From positions 1,773,501-1,837,500 of the forward strand of contig NZ_CP045649.1 in assembly GCF_009557055.1 (NCBI RefSeq): DNA of 64,000 nt, read 5' to 3'. The DNA comes from Nocardioides sp. dk884. GTDB lineage: Bacteria; Actinomycetota; Actinomycetes; Propionibacteriales; Nocardioidaceae. Position 1 is the first letter of the stretch, and every line of letters starts with the position of its first letter. Positions 31,295 through 39,357 of the stretch are shown here, piece by piece. A program made the translations under genes and the position numbers. The notes beneath the pieces were generated by a model that saw only the letters and a program-made list of their open reading frames with translations, was not told the DNA's origin and did no database searches.

Positions 31295-32254
31295 ATGCCA
31301 GCGTCGAAGCCGCCCGCGGTCGAGATCGAGGTCGAGGACCGCGTCGTACGGGTCAGCAACCCCGACCGGGTGTACTTCCCCGAGAGCGGCGCGACCAAGC
31401 TGGACCTGGTCGAGTACTACCTCGCGGTCGGGCCGGGCATCGTCAACGCGCTGTGGGAGCGCCCGTGCATGCTGCACCGCTTCCCGAAGGGGCTGGCGGG
31501 GGAGAAGGTCCACCAGAAGCGGCTGCCCGCCGGCGCGCCGCCGTGGGTGGAGACCGTGCAGCTGCACTTCCCGCGCTGGAACCGCACCGCCGACGAGCTG
31601 TGCGTCACCGAGCTGGCCAGCGTGATCTGGGCGGTGCAGATGTCGACGGTGGAGTTCCACCCGTGGAACAGCCGGCGCGAGGACACCGAGAAGCCCGACG
31701 AGTGGCGCATCGACCTCGACCCCGGGCCGGCCTGCGACTTCGCGACGGTACGCCGGGTGGCCGGTGTGGTGCACGAGGTCCTCGGCGAGCTCGGGGCGGT
31801 CGGCTACCCCAAGACCAGCGGCAGCAAGGGCATGCACGTCTATGTGCGGATCCCGCCCGAGCGCGGCTTCGGCGACGTCCGGCGCGCGGCCCGGGCGTTC
31901 GCCCGCGAGGTGGAGCGCCGCGCGCCCGAGGACGTCACCACCGCCTGGTGGACCAAGGACCGCGACCCCGCCCAGCTCTTCGTCGACTACAACCAGAACA
32001 CGCGCGACCACACCATCGCCGCGGCGTACTCGGTGCGGGGCCTGCCCGACGCCCGGGTCTCCACCCCGCTGCGCTGGGACGAGGTCCCTGACGTCGACCC
32101 CCGTGACCTCACGATCTTCACGGTGCCGCAGCGCTTCGCCGAGCTCGGCGACCTGCACGCCGACATCGACGACCACGTCTTCGACCCCGCGCCGCTGCTG
32201 GAGTGGGCCGATCGCGACGAGCGCGACGGGGTGGACCCCGACCCCGAGGCCTGA
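31295..32254 (+). CDS. Stand-alone NHEJ polymerase/primase domain (LigD PolDom-like)
   Basis: Archaeo-eukaryotic primase-like polymerase (319 aa) of the LigD family used in non-homologous end joining and gap filling. The sequence shows VSNPDRVYFPESGATKLDLV, the catalytic metal block WRIDLDPGPACDF, the TSGSKGMHVYVRI motif with the His of the third motif, and FVDYNQNTRDHTIAAAYSVR. The nuclease and ligase domains of full LigD are absent and no ku gene is in the window. Actinobacteria often carry such separate PolDom proteins. It is followed by recQ. Confidence 0.9.
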   Translation: MPASKPPAVEIEVEDRVVRVSNPDRVYFPESGATKLDLVEYYLAVGPGIVNALWERPCMLHRFPKGLAGEKVHQKRLPAGAPPWVETVQLHFPRWNRTADELCVTELASVIWAVQMSTVEFHPWNSRREDTEKPDEWRIDLDPGPACDFATVRRVAGVVHEVLGELGAVGYPKTSGSKGMHVYVRIPPERGFGDVRRAARAFAREVERRAPEDVTTAWWTKDRDPAQLFVDYNQNTRDHTIAAAYSVRGLPDARVSTPLRWDEVPDVDPRDLTIFTVPQRFAELGDLHADIDDHVFDPAPLLEWADRDERDGVDPDPEA

Positions 32255-32330
32255 GCACGCCGGCCCCGCCGTGCCGGGGATCACCCGGGGCGTCCGCGTT
32301 CGGCCCGCGAGCGCCGGGTAACGAGCCCCG

Positions 32331-33950
32331 GTGACCGCCTCCCCTCGCGATCGGGTCGACGAGACCGCCCGCACCGCCTTCGGGCACCACACGCTGCTGC
32401 CCGGCCAGGCCGAGGCGGCGGTTGCGCTGGTCGAGGAGCGCGACGTGCTGCTCATCGCGCCGACCGGGGCGGGCAAGTCGCTGGTCTACCAGCTCGCGGG
32501 CGCGCTGTCGGGAGGCTGGACGCTCGTGGTCTCTCCGCTGCTCGCGCTCCAGCAGGACCAGGTCGAGGCGCTGCTCGCCGCGCCCGGCGGGTTCCGCGCG
32601 GCCCGCCTGAGCTCGGCGGAGGGCGCCGCGCGGCGCGAGGAGGTCCTCGCCGACGTCACGCAGGGCGCCGTCGACTTCCTGTTCTGCTCCCCGGAGCAGC
32701 TTGCGAACGACGAGGTGCGCGCCCGCCTGGCCGCCTCCGGCCCGGCCCTGGTCGCGGTCGACGAGGCGCACTGCGTTTCCGCGTGGGGCCACGACTTCCG
32801 CCCCGACTACTTCCGCCTCGGTGAGCTGCTCGCCGATCTCGGACCCGGTGCGGCGCCCCGCCTGGTCGCGATGACCGCCACCGCCGCGCCGCCGGTGCGC
32901 GAGGACATCGCCGCACGCCTCGGCATGCGGGACCCGCGCACGATCGTGACCGGCTTCGCCCGCGACAACCTGGCCCTCGACGTCGTCCGCACCGAGAGCG
33001 CCGCCGACCAGCGGGCCAGCGTGCTGGAGCTGGCCACCCGGACCCCCGGGTCGGGCATCGTCTACTGCCGCACCCGTCCCGCCGCGCAGGAGTACGCCGA
33101 CGCGCTCGTCGCCGCGGGGCGGCGGGCGGCGGTCTACCATGCGGGCCTCTCCCACCGGCGTCGCGCGCAGACCCACGAGGCGTTCATGGCCGACGAGGTC
33201 GACGTCGTGGTGGCCACCTCGGCGTTCGGGATGGGCATCGACAAGCCCGACATCCGGTTCGTGGTGCACGCCCAGGTCCCGGAGTCCCCGGACACCTACT
33301 ACCAGGAGGTCGGCCGCGCCGGCCGCGACGGCGAGCCGGCCACGGTCACCCTGGTCTACCGGCCCGAGGACCTCGCGCTCGGCCGGTTCTTCTCCGGCGG
33401 GGTGCCGAAGCGCCGCGACGTCGAGGCGGTCCTGGTAGCGGTGGCCGCGGTGGGGGACGACCCCCGGGCGGTGCAGGAGTACACCGGTCTCGGACGACGC
33501 CGGGCCGGGCGGATCCTCAACCTGCTCGCGCTGGTCGCCGAGACCGGGGGCGCCGAGACCGGGGGTTCTGGTGACCGGCGCGCGAGGGTCGAGGCCGCGA
33601 TCGAGCTGGCCGAGTCGCACCGCCGGTTGGAACGCTCCCGGGTGGACATGATGCGCGCCTACGCCGAGACCGATCGCTGCCGCGCGGAGTTCCTCGTCGG
33701 CTACTTCGGCGAACGGCTGGGGGAGCGTTGCGGGCGCTGCGACAGCTGCCGTGCGGGCACCGCACCGGAGCCGACCGACGAGGCCGGCGCGGCGTACCGG
33801 GTGCAGGACGAGGTGGTGCACGCGGACTTCGGCCGCGGCACCGTCACCGACCTCGAGGAGGACCGGCTCACCGTGCTCTTCGAGGCGGTCGGCTACCGCA
33901 CGCTGTCGCTCGCCGTGCTCGAGGAGCACCGGCTGCTCACCCCCGCCTGA
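32331..33950 (+). CDS. recQ: RecQ-family DNA helicase with UvrD-like C-terminal Tudor segment
   Basis: 3'-5' helicase (539 aa). N-terminal RecA-like domain: LLIAPTGAGKSLVYQLA, VVSPLLALQQDQ, VDEAHCVSAWGHDFRPDY and MTATAAPP; second domain: ATSAFGMGIDKPDIRFVVH, and YYQEVGRAGRDGEPA; zinc site with CRAEFLVGYFGERLGERCGR plus CDSC. The HRDC domain is missing. The last 50 residues (VVHADFGRGTVTDL, then LTVLFEAVGYRTLSL) resemble the Tudor-like C-terminal domain of UvrD/PcrA, which contacts RNA polymerase. GTG 32331 is used. It lies 77 bases after the polymerase gene. Confidence 0.88.
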   Translation: MTASPRDRVDETARTAFGHHTLLPGQAEAAVALVEERDVLLIAPTGAGKSLVYQLAGALSGGWTLVVSPLLALQQDQVEALLAAPGGFRAARLSSAEGAARREEVLADVTQGAVDFLFCSPEQLANDEVRARLAASGPALVAVDEAHCVSAWGHDFRPDYFRLGELLADLGPGAAPRLVAMTATAAPPVREDIAARLGMRDPRTIVTGFARDNLALDVVRTESAADQRASVLELATRTPGSGIVYCRTRPAAQEYADALVAAGRRAAVYHAGLSHRRRAQTHEAFMADEVDVVVATSAFGMGIDKPDIRFVVHAQVPESPDTYYQEVGRAGRDGEPATVTLVYRPEDLALGRFFSGGVPKRRDVEAVLVAVAAVGDDPRAVQEYTGLGRRRAGRILNLLALVAETGGAETGGSGDRRARVEAAIELAESHRRLERSRVDMMRAYAETDRCRAEFLVGYFGERLGERCGRCDSCRAGTAPEPTDEAGAAYRVQDEVVHADFGRGTVTDLEEDRLTVLFEAVGYRTLSLAVLEEHRLLTPA

Positions 33951-33997
33951 GGGTGTCCGGACCGGCTGCCAGTGGCGGTCGAGACGCGGCGGCCCCG

Positions 33998-34018
33998 TCG
34001 GTCGAGCTTGTCGAGACG
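33998..34018. repeat. GGTCGAGCTTGTCGAGAC dispersed-type element
   Basis: The stretch between recQ and the DUF222 pseudogene contains GTCGAGCTTGTCGAGAC. This motif recurs between genes in Nocardioides and related genomes as far as I know; only this one clear copy was seen here, with a half-like GGTCGAGAC at 33977. Confidence 0.3.
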
Positions 34019-34038
34019 ATGCGGAAAAGCTCTTGTCG

Positions 34039-34054
34039 TCGAACGTGCGTTCGA
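34039..34054 (+). promoter_or_regulatory. LexA SOS box of DUF222-HNH copy 2
   Basis: TCGAAC-GTGC-GTTCGA fits TCGAAC-N4-GTTCGA exactly. As in the other copies it is 12 bases before the ATG, with GAATGAGG in between. Confidence 0.9.
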
Positions 34055-34066
34055 GTAGAATGAGGC

Positions 34067-35235
34067 ATGGCCGACTTCGAACTCCCGGACCGGGACACCC
34101 CAGCAGCCGTGCTGGCGTTCGCTCAAGCCCGCCGGGCCGCAGCCCAGCGGGCGGAGATCGACGTCCTGGAGGCCGCCCTGCTGTGGGCGGCGATGCACCC
34201 GGAGGAGTCGGTGTCCGACGCGGCGCCGACCACCGGGCTGGTGTTCGGGGAGCTCGCGGTGCCGCTGGCGGGTGAGGGCGCCCCGCTGGTCGCGGAGTTC
34301 GCGCCGATGGAGTTCGGTGCCGCGCTGGGCATGTCGACCGACGCCTCCCGTTCGCTGGTGGGTGACGCCCTGGAGCTGGCGCACCGGCTCAAGCGGACCT
34401 GGAAGCTCGTCCGCGCCGGCAAGGTCCCGCTGTGGAAGGCCCGCCGGCTCGCGCAGCTGACCCCCGCCCTGCCGCTGACGGGCGTCGCTTCGACGTCCAC
34501 ACCCGCGAGGTGACCCACGACGGCACCGTCCATGTGGAGGGGGTCCTCGACCTCGCCGACGCCCTTGACCTCGACACCGCGGTTCGCCAGGGCGCCGAGG
34601 AGCTCGCGACTCTCGGGTCGACGGAGTCCCTCGACGTGCGCCGCTCGATGGCGGCCGGTGAGCTCGCCCGACGGCAGCTCGCGTTCGACCTCCGCACCGA
34701 AGCCGGCAGCGCTGAGGGCGCCGCTTCGGTGGTGAAGCCGCGGCAGGTGGTCATCCACGTCCACCTCTCCGACGCCGCGATCAGCCGCGGCGAGGCCGGC
34801 CTCGCGCACGTCGAGGAGACCCGGTCGATCGTGTCGACCGACCAGGTCCGCGACTGGTGCAGTGGTGATGCCCAGGTGGTCATCAAGCCGGTGATCGACC
34901 TCGAGGCCCACCACCACGCCGACGCCTACGCGATCCCCGATCGGCTCGCCGAGCAGACCAAGCTCGCCGCGCCGGTCTGTGCCTTCCCGTGGTGTGAGCG
35001 CCCGGCTCGGCGTTGCGACACCGACCACGTCACCGCCCATGGGGACGGTGGCCCGACGTGCGGTTGCAACCTGGCGCCGTTGTGCCGGCGACATCACCGC
35101 GCCAAGACCCACACGGGTTGGACCTATGACAAGACCGACGCCGCGACGTACCTCTGGCGATCGCCCCACGGGCTCCACCTCGTGAAGGACCGGGGCACCA
35201 CCCGGCTCGTCACCGCGCACCCGCCCGACGAGTAG
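34067..35235 (+). pseudogene. DUF222 / HNH endonuclease (13E12-type), copy 2, frameshifted by a 139-bp deletion
   Basis: The first frame runs from ATG 34067 to a stop at 34513 and matches the start of the intact copies through RLAQLTPALPL. The remainder (ADGRRFDVHTREV to PPDE, stop 35233-35235) continues in another frame. Compared with the copies at 2754 and 58949, exactly 139 bases are missing, with the 7-base GCCGCTG (34471-34477) at the junction; both intact genes carry this heptamer at the two deletion ends. About 46 residues of the DUF222 region are lost. The HNH domain (VCAFPWCERPARRCDTDH, CNLAPLCRRHH) is intact downstream but out of frame with the start. Without frameshifting a truncated 148-residue product results. 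Confidence 0.92.
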
Positions 35236-35257
35236 ATCGACCGCCCCGGACCCCGCC
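35236..35257 (+). repeat. Flank shared with DUF222-HNH copy 1
   Basis: These 22 bases after the stop match the minus-strand flank at 2732-2753 with one mismatch, then similarity ends. Confidence 0.7.
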
Positions 35258-35437
35258 GGCACCACGTCGGTGGGGCCATACAGCTGCCTGGGTCTCGCCG
35301 GGCGCGACCAGCGGAGCACCCGACCCAGCGAGGCGTCGCGGGCTCTCGAGCACGCTCGTGCGGACCGCACTCCTCGCGGCAGATCCGGACGTCTGATAAC
35401 ACATGCACCCGTCCTCATCGGCGGCCATACTCACGAC

Positions 35438-35887
35438 ATGCACACCAAGGGGCGAGTCCCTGTCCTCCTCATGGCGATTGCTTCGGGCATGCTCGCCCTC
35501 ACTGGCTGCCAGCAGACCGAACCAGCCGCCGCCTCCGGACCGAAGCCCGCTGCATCGTCGGCGGCCACACCGTCCGAGTCGACCGGTGCCGACGCAGTCG
35601 CCGCCAACCTCCTGCACGTCTGCGATCACGTGCAAGACGCCTTCCGCTCAGGCGGCCTCGACGATGCCGCGCAGAACCGCGCACTCGCTTCAGAGCTGCA
35701 GGGAATGATCGACGTTTCCGAAGCGGACGCAGCCCAGATGCTCCGCCCGATGGCCGAAGCCGCCGCGGCCATCGGCGCTGACGGCCGGTCCCCCGCGGAG
35801 CCGAGCCTGCAGAGAGCGCAAAGCCGCGCCTATGACGCGTTGCGCAGCACGTGCATCAGCGCGGGCTCGCAAGCCTGGAACTGGTAG
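35438..35887 (+). CDS. Small hypothetical lipoprotein
   Basis: Protein of 149 aa with a lipoprotein signal: basic start MHTKGRVPVLLMAIASGMLA and lipobox LTGC (Cys near residue 24), then a Ser/Ala/Pro-rich linker and an alpha-helical domain with two Cys (HVCDHV and RSTCIS). No known domain. The codon use is slightly less GC-biased than the surrounding genes, compatible with acquired DNA. The track starts at 35270 but ATG 35438 starts the signal peptide and follows CATACT, a possible -10, by 5 bases. Confidence 0.6.
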   Translation: MHTKGRVPVLLMAIASGMLALTGCQQTEPAAASGPKPAASSAATPSESTGADAVAANLLHVCDHVQDAFRSGGLDDAAQNRALASELQGMIDVSEADAAQMLRPMAEAAAAIGADGRSPAEPSLQRAQSRAYDALRSTCISAGSQAWNW

Positions 35888-36008
35888 AAGGGTCCTGAGT
35901 GGCTACCCACGCACATCGGCAGATCCGGTAACCGACGTCGCCCATAGGGACACCCAGTGAGACCCGCGCCGGGGCGAGCCCGCGCCCGGGGAGGCCGGGT
36001 CCGGTCAC

Positions 36009-36014
36009 TAGACT
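36009..36014 (+). promoter_or_regulatory. Candidate -10 for leaderless rpe mRNA
   Basis: TAGACT ends 8 bases before GTG 36023, without a ribosome binding site, the leaderless pattern. Confidence 0.45.
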
Positions 36015-36022
36015 TCGGCCCC

Positions 36023-36688
36023 GTGGGCCACATCCAGATCACGCCGAGCATCCTCAACGCCGACTTCGCACAGCTCGGGGCGGAGGTGGGACGGATCGGC
36101 AGCGCCGACTGGGTGCACGTCGACGTGATGGACAACCACTTCGTCCCCAACCTGACCTTCGGGCCCACGATGGTCGAGGCGCTCGCGCGCAGCACCGACA
36201 TCCCGCTCGACGCGCACCTGATGATCGAGGACCCCGATCGCAACGCCGTCACCTACGTGGAGGCCGGCTGCTCCTCGGTGACCTTCCACGTCGAGGCCGC
36301 CAAGGCGCCGGTGCGCCTGGCCCGGGAGATCCGCAAGGCCGGGGGCCGCGCCAGCATGGCGCTCAAGCCCGCCACGCCGATCGAGCCCTACGAGGACCTG
36401 CTGCCCGAGGTGGACATGCTGCTGATCATGACCGTCGAGCCCGGCTTCGGCGGTCAGAAGTTCCTCGACCTGTGCCTGCCCAAGATCCGCCGGGCCCGCG
36501 CGCTGATGGACAAGCACGGCGTGGAGACCTGGCTGCAGGTCGACGGCGGGGTGTCCTTGGAGACCATCGAGCGCTGCGCCGAGGCCGGGGCCGACGTGTT
36601 CGTGGCCGGCTCGGCCGTCTACTCCGCCTCCGACCCCGACCGGATGGTCGCCGACCTGCGCGCCGCCGCGGAGGCGGTCCGCGCCTGA
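36023..36688 (+). CDS. rpe: Ribulose-phosphate 3-epimerase
   Basis: Rpe (221 aa) interconverts ribulose-5-phosphate and xylulose-5-phosphate in the pentose phosphate pathway, the source of the ribulose-5-phosphate that RibBA uses downstream. The TIM barrel shows [32 protein letters not shown] (metal ligands His/Asp), [22 protein letters not shown] and [22 protein letters not shown] 36023 begins [11 protein letters not shown]; upstream in-frame codons have no similarity. It lies on the same strand as rib genes but a terminator and riboswitch separate them. Confidence 0.95.
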   Translation: MGHIQITPSILNADFAQLGAEVGRIGSADWVHVDVMDNHFVPNLTFGPTMVEALARSTDIPLDAHLMIEDPDRNAVTYVEAGCSSVTFHVEAAKAPVRLAREIRKAGGRASMALKPATPIEPYEDLLPEVDMLLIMTVEPGFGGQKFLDLCLPKIRRARALMDKHGVETWLQVDGGVSLETIERCAEAGADVFVAGSAVYSASDPDRMVADLRAAAEAVRA

Positions 36689-36694
36689 TCGCCT

Positions 36695-36716
36695 CCCGCC
36701 CGGGCGCCCGGGCGGG
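36695..36716 (+). terminator. Terminator palindrome after rpe
   Basis: A perfect 22-bp palindrome made of CCCGCCCGGGC and its complement lies 7 bases after the rpe stop. The GC-only stem without a U-tract fits actinobacterial terminators. Confidence 0.55.
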
Positions 36717-36800
36717 CACGCGAAATTCCGCGTGTCGGAACCGACGTAGCGCCTCGGCGGGGCTGTGGCAGACTTCTGCCCAGACGAGTTCACAACTCGC

Positions 36801-36923
36801 GTGCTCTGGGGTCGGTGCAATTCCGAGCCGGCGGTGAAAGTCCGCGACCCGGTCACATCCAGTGACCGGCTGACCAGGTGTAACTCCTGGACCGACGGTT
36901 AAAGTCCGGATGGGAAGACGCAC
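36801..36923 (+). promoter_or_regulatory. FMN riboswitch (RFN element)
   Basis: All conserved blocks of the FMN aptamer are present in order: GGGTCGGTGCAATTCCG, CCGGCGGTGAAAGTCCGCGA, the variable helix CCGGTCAC..GTGACCGG, CCAGGTGTAACTCCTGG, ACCGACGGTTAAAGTCCGG and ATGGGAAGA. The closing P1 stem is GTGCTCT (36801-36807) with AGA-C-GCAC (36916-36923). FMN binding would shut off the rib operon that starts 88 bases downstream. Confidence 0.95.
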
Positions 36924-36965
36924 GCAGGTGACCCCGCTCGCCCCCTCGTGGGCGGGCCCGGGGCA

Positions 36966-37003
36966 CCCTGTCCGGCCCCGGAGTCCGCGACCGGACGACA
37001 GGG
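36966..37003 (+). promoter_or_regulatory. Possible riboswitch expression platform: hairpin just before ribD
   Basis: CCCTGTCCGG (36966-36975) can pair with CCGG (36991-36994) and ACAGGG (36998-37003), with a 3-base bulge. The stem ends seven bases before the ribD ATG and contains its only purine-rich ribosome binding site, so translational control seems more likely than termination. Confidence 0.45.
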
Positions 37004-37010
37004 CCCACCG

Positions 37011-38063
37011 ATGACGTTCTCCGCCGCCGAGCGCGACGCGATGCTGCGCGCCCTCGTGCTGGCCGCCACGCCGGGGGTCCCGCTGGGGCCCAACCCGCGC
37101 GTCGGCTGCGTCCTGCTCGCCGAGGACGGCTCGGTCGTGGCCGAGGGCCATCACCGCGGCGCCGGCACGGCGCACGCCGAGGCGGACGCGCTCACCCGCG
37201 CCGGTGCTGCGGCCCGCGGCACCACCGCGGTCGTCACCCTGGAGCCGTGCAACCACACCGGACGCACCGGGCCGTGCGCCCAGGCGCTGCTGGCGGCCGG
37301 CGTACGCCGCGTGGTCTTCGCCCAGCGCGACCCCAACGCCGTCGCGGCGGGTGGCGCGGACACGCTGCGAGCGGGCGGCGTCGAGGTCGAGGGCGGCCTG
37401 CTGGCCGACCGGGCCGCCGAGCTGAACCGGGTCTGGAGCTTCGCGATGGAGCACGCCCGCCCGTTCGTGACCTGGAAGTTCGCCACGACCCTCGACGGGC
37501 GCAGCGCCGCCGCCGACGGCACCAGTCGCTGGGTCAGCTCGCTCGCCGCGCGGCGCGACACCCACCGGCTGCGGGCGCTGTGCGACACGATGCTCGTCGG
37601 CACCGGCACCGTCGAGGTCGATGACCCGCTGCTGACGGTGCGCGACGACGACGGGGTCGCGCTGCCGCACCAGCCGCTGCGGGCGGTGATGGGCGAGCGC
37701 GAGCTCGACCCGGGGCGGCGGGTGTTCAACGACGACGCCGAGACCGTCCACCTGCGCACCCGCGACCCGCACGCCGCCCTCGCCGAGCTCGCGGCGCGCG
37801 ATCGCCAGCACGTCTTCCTCGAGGGCGGGCCCACCCTCGCCGCCGCGTTCCTGCGCGCGGGCCTGGTCGACGAGATCGTCGTCTACGTCGCCCCGCTGCT
37901 CCTCGGGGCCGGGACCAGTGCGGTCGCCGACCTGGGCATCACCACCATCTCCGCCGCCCTGCGGCCCACCGTCACCGACGTGACGGTGCTGCCCGCCGAG
38001 GGCGGCGACCCGCCGAACGTGCGCCTCACCTTGAGCTGCGCGCCCACCGAATTGGAGTCCTGA
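37011..38063 (+). CDS. ribD: Bifunctional riboflavin deaminase/reductase RibD
   Basis: RibD (350 aa) deaminates the first pyrimidine intermediate and then reduces its ribose. The N-terminal zinc deaminase has HAEADAL, and PCNHTGRTGPC with both zinc Cys; the C-terminal reductase begins at VTWKFATTLDGRSAAADGTS and continues with LEGGPTLAAAFLRAGLVDE. ATG 37011 is chosen because an extension to 36948 would run into the riboswitch platform. It is the first gene under the FMN riboswitch and its stop overlaps ribE (TGATG). Confidence 0.96.
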   Translation: MTFSAAERDAMLRALVLAATPGVPLGPNPRVGCVLLAEDGSVVAEGHHRGAGTAHAEADALTRAGAAARGTTAVVTLEPCNHTGRTGPCAQALLAAGVRRVVFAQRDPNAVAAGGADTLRAGGVEVEGGLLADRAAELNRVWSFAMEHARPFVTWKFATTLDGRSAAADGTSRWVSSLAARRDTHRLRALCDTMLVGTGTVEVDDPLLTVRDDDGVALPHQPLRAVMGERELDPGRRVFNDDAETVHLRTRDPHAALAELAARDRQHVFLEGGPTLAAAFLRAGLVDEIVVYVAPLLLGAGTSAVADLGITTISAALRPTVTDVTVLPAEGGDPPNVRLTLSCAPTELES

Positions 38064-38668
38064 TGTTCACCGGAATCGTCGAAGAGCTCGGCACCGTCGA
38101 GGCGGTGGAGGACCTGGGCGACGCGATCAGGCTCACGATCCGCGCCACCACCGTGCTGGAGGACACCGGCCTCGGTGACTCGATCGCGGTCAACGGCTGC
38201 TGCCTCACCGTCGCCGAGCGCACCGCGGACACCTGGGTCGCCGACGTCATGCAGGAGACCCTCGACAAGACCTCGCTGCAGGGGGTCGGGCCCGGCGACC
38301 GGGTCAACCTCGAGCGCGCGGTCACCGTCGAGAAGCGCCTCGGCGGGCACATCGTCCAGGGCCACGTCGACGGGGTGGGCACGATCCTCGCCCGCACCCC
38401 CAGCGAGCACTGGGAGCTGGTCGAGGTCTCGGTGCCGGCCGGGCTCACCCGCTACGTCGTGGAGAAGGGGTCGATCACCATCGACGGCGTCAGCCTCACG
38501 GTCGTCGACGTCGGTGAGGACCGGCTGACGGTCAGCCTGATCCCCGAGACGCTGGCGCGCACGGTGCTCGGCGCCAAGCCGGTCGGCGCCCCGGTCAACC
38601 TCGAGGCCGACGTCATCGCCAAGCACGTCGAGAAGCTCCTCGCCGCCCACCTGCCCGAGGAGTCCTGA
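38063..38668 (+). CDS. ribE: Riboflavin synthase (alpha chain)
   Basis: Trimeric enzyme (201 aa) that dismutates two lumazines into riboflavin and the pyrimidine substrate. It has the two homologous barrels: [10 protein letters not shown] at the N-terminus, VNGCCLTV and the second-repeat [20 protein letters not shown]; the GHVDGVG motif ends the first part. One-base overlap with ribD and with the following pnuX gene suggests tight translational coupling. Confidence 0.96.
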   Translation: MFTGIVEELGTVEAVEDLGDAIRLTIRATTVLEDTGLGDSIAVNGCCLTVAERTADTWVADVMQETLDKTSLQGVGPGDRVNLERAVTVEKRLGGHIVQGHVDGVGTILARTPSEHWELVEVSVPAGLTRYVVEKGSITIDGVSLTVVDVGEDRLTVSLIPETLARTVLGAKPVGAPVNLEADVIAKHVEKLLAAHLPEES

Positions 38669-39357
38669 TGCTCGACTGGCTGCTCACCGGCGAGATCGCC
38701 GTCGGCGGTGGCTACCTCTCCGTCCCGGAGGTGGTCGGCAACGTCTTCGGCCTGGCCAGCGCGCTGCTCGGCATGCGCCGGCTGGTCTGGGCCTGGCCGG
38801 TCGGCCTGCTCGGCAACATCTTGTTGTTCACGGTCTTCGTGAGCGGCTCGCTCAGCAACGCCGTCGCCGAGCCGCTGTGGGGCCAGGCCGGTCGCCAGGT
38901 CGTGTTCGCCGCCATGTCGCTCTACGGCTGGTGGTGCTGGCGCCGCACCCGCGGGGTGGACCCCGCCGGCGTCGCTGTCGTACCCCGCTGGGCTCGCCGC
39001 GCCGAGCGCCTCCAGCTGCTCCTCGTCGCCGTCGTCGGGTACGCCGTCGCGTTCCTCGTGCTGCGCGAGCTCGGGTCGTGGGGCCCGGCCACCGAGGCCT
39101 GGATCCTCACCGGGTCGCTGCTCGCGACCTGGGGGATGGCCCGCGGGTGGGTGGAGTTCTGGCTGATCTGGGTGGCCGTCGACGTCGTCGGGGTCACCTC
39201 GCTGATCCGGGCCGGCTACTACCCGACCGCCGCCATGTACCTGTTCTACGGCGCCTTCTGCGTCGCCGGCTTCTTCAGCTGGTGGCGCATCGAGCGCAGC
39301 TCTCGTCCCGTCCCGGTCGCGCCCCTCGCCGACCGCGCCCCCGAAGGAGTCATCTGA
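38668..39357 (+). CDS. pnuX: PnuC/PnuX-family vitamin transporter, probably for riboflavin
   Basis: Integral membrane protein (229 aa) with seven to eight predicted helices and PnuC family features: [18 protein letters not shown] (the W-N/W-P signature), [20 protein letters not shown] and the later [24 protein letters not shown]. PnuC proteins are facilitators for vitamin-like nucleosides; variants placed under FMN riboswitches in actinobacteria (PnuX/RibM) take up riboflavin. The position between ribE and ribBA supports that substrate here, by inference. It overlaps both neighbours by one base. Confidence 0.85.
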   Translation: MLDWLLTGEIAVGGGYLSVPEVVGNVFGLASALLGMRRLVWAWPVGLLGNILLFTVFVSGSLSNAVAEPLWGQAGRQVVFAAMSLYGWWCWRRTRGVDPAGVAVVPRWARRAERLQLLLVAVVGYAVAFLVLRELGSWGPATEAWILTGSLLATWGMARGWVEFWLIWVAVDVVGVTSLIRAGYYPTAAMYLFYGAFCVAGFFSWWRIERSSRPVPVAPLADRAPEGVI

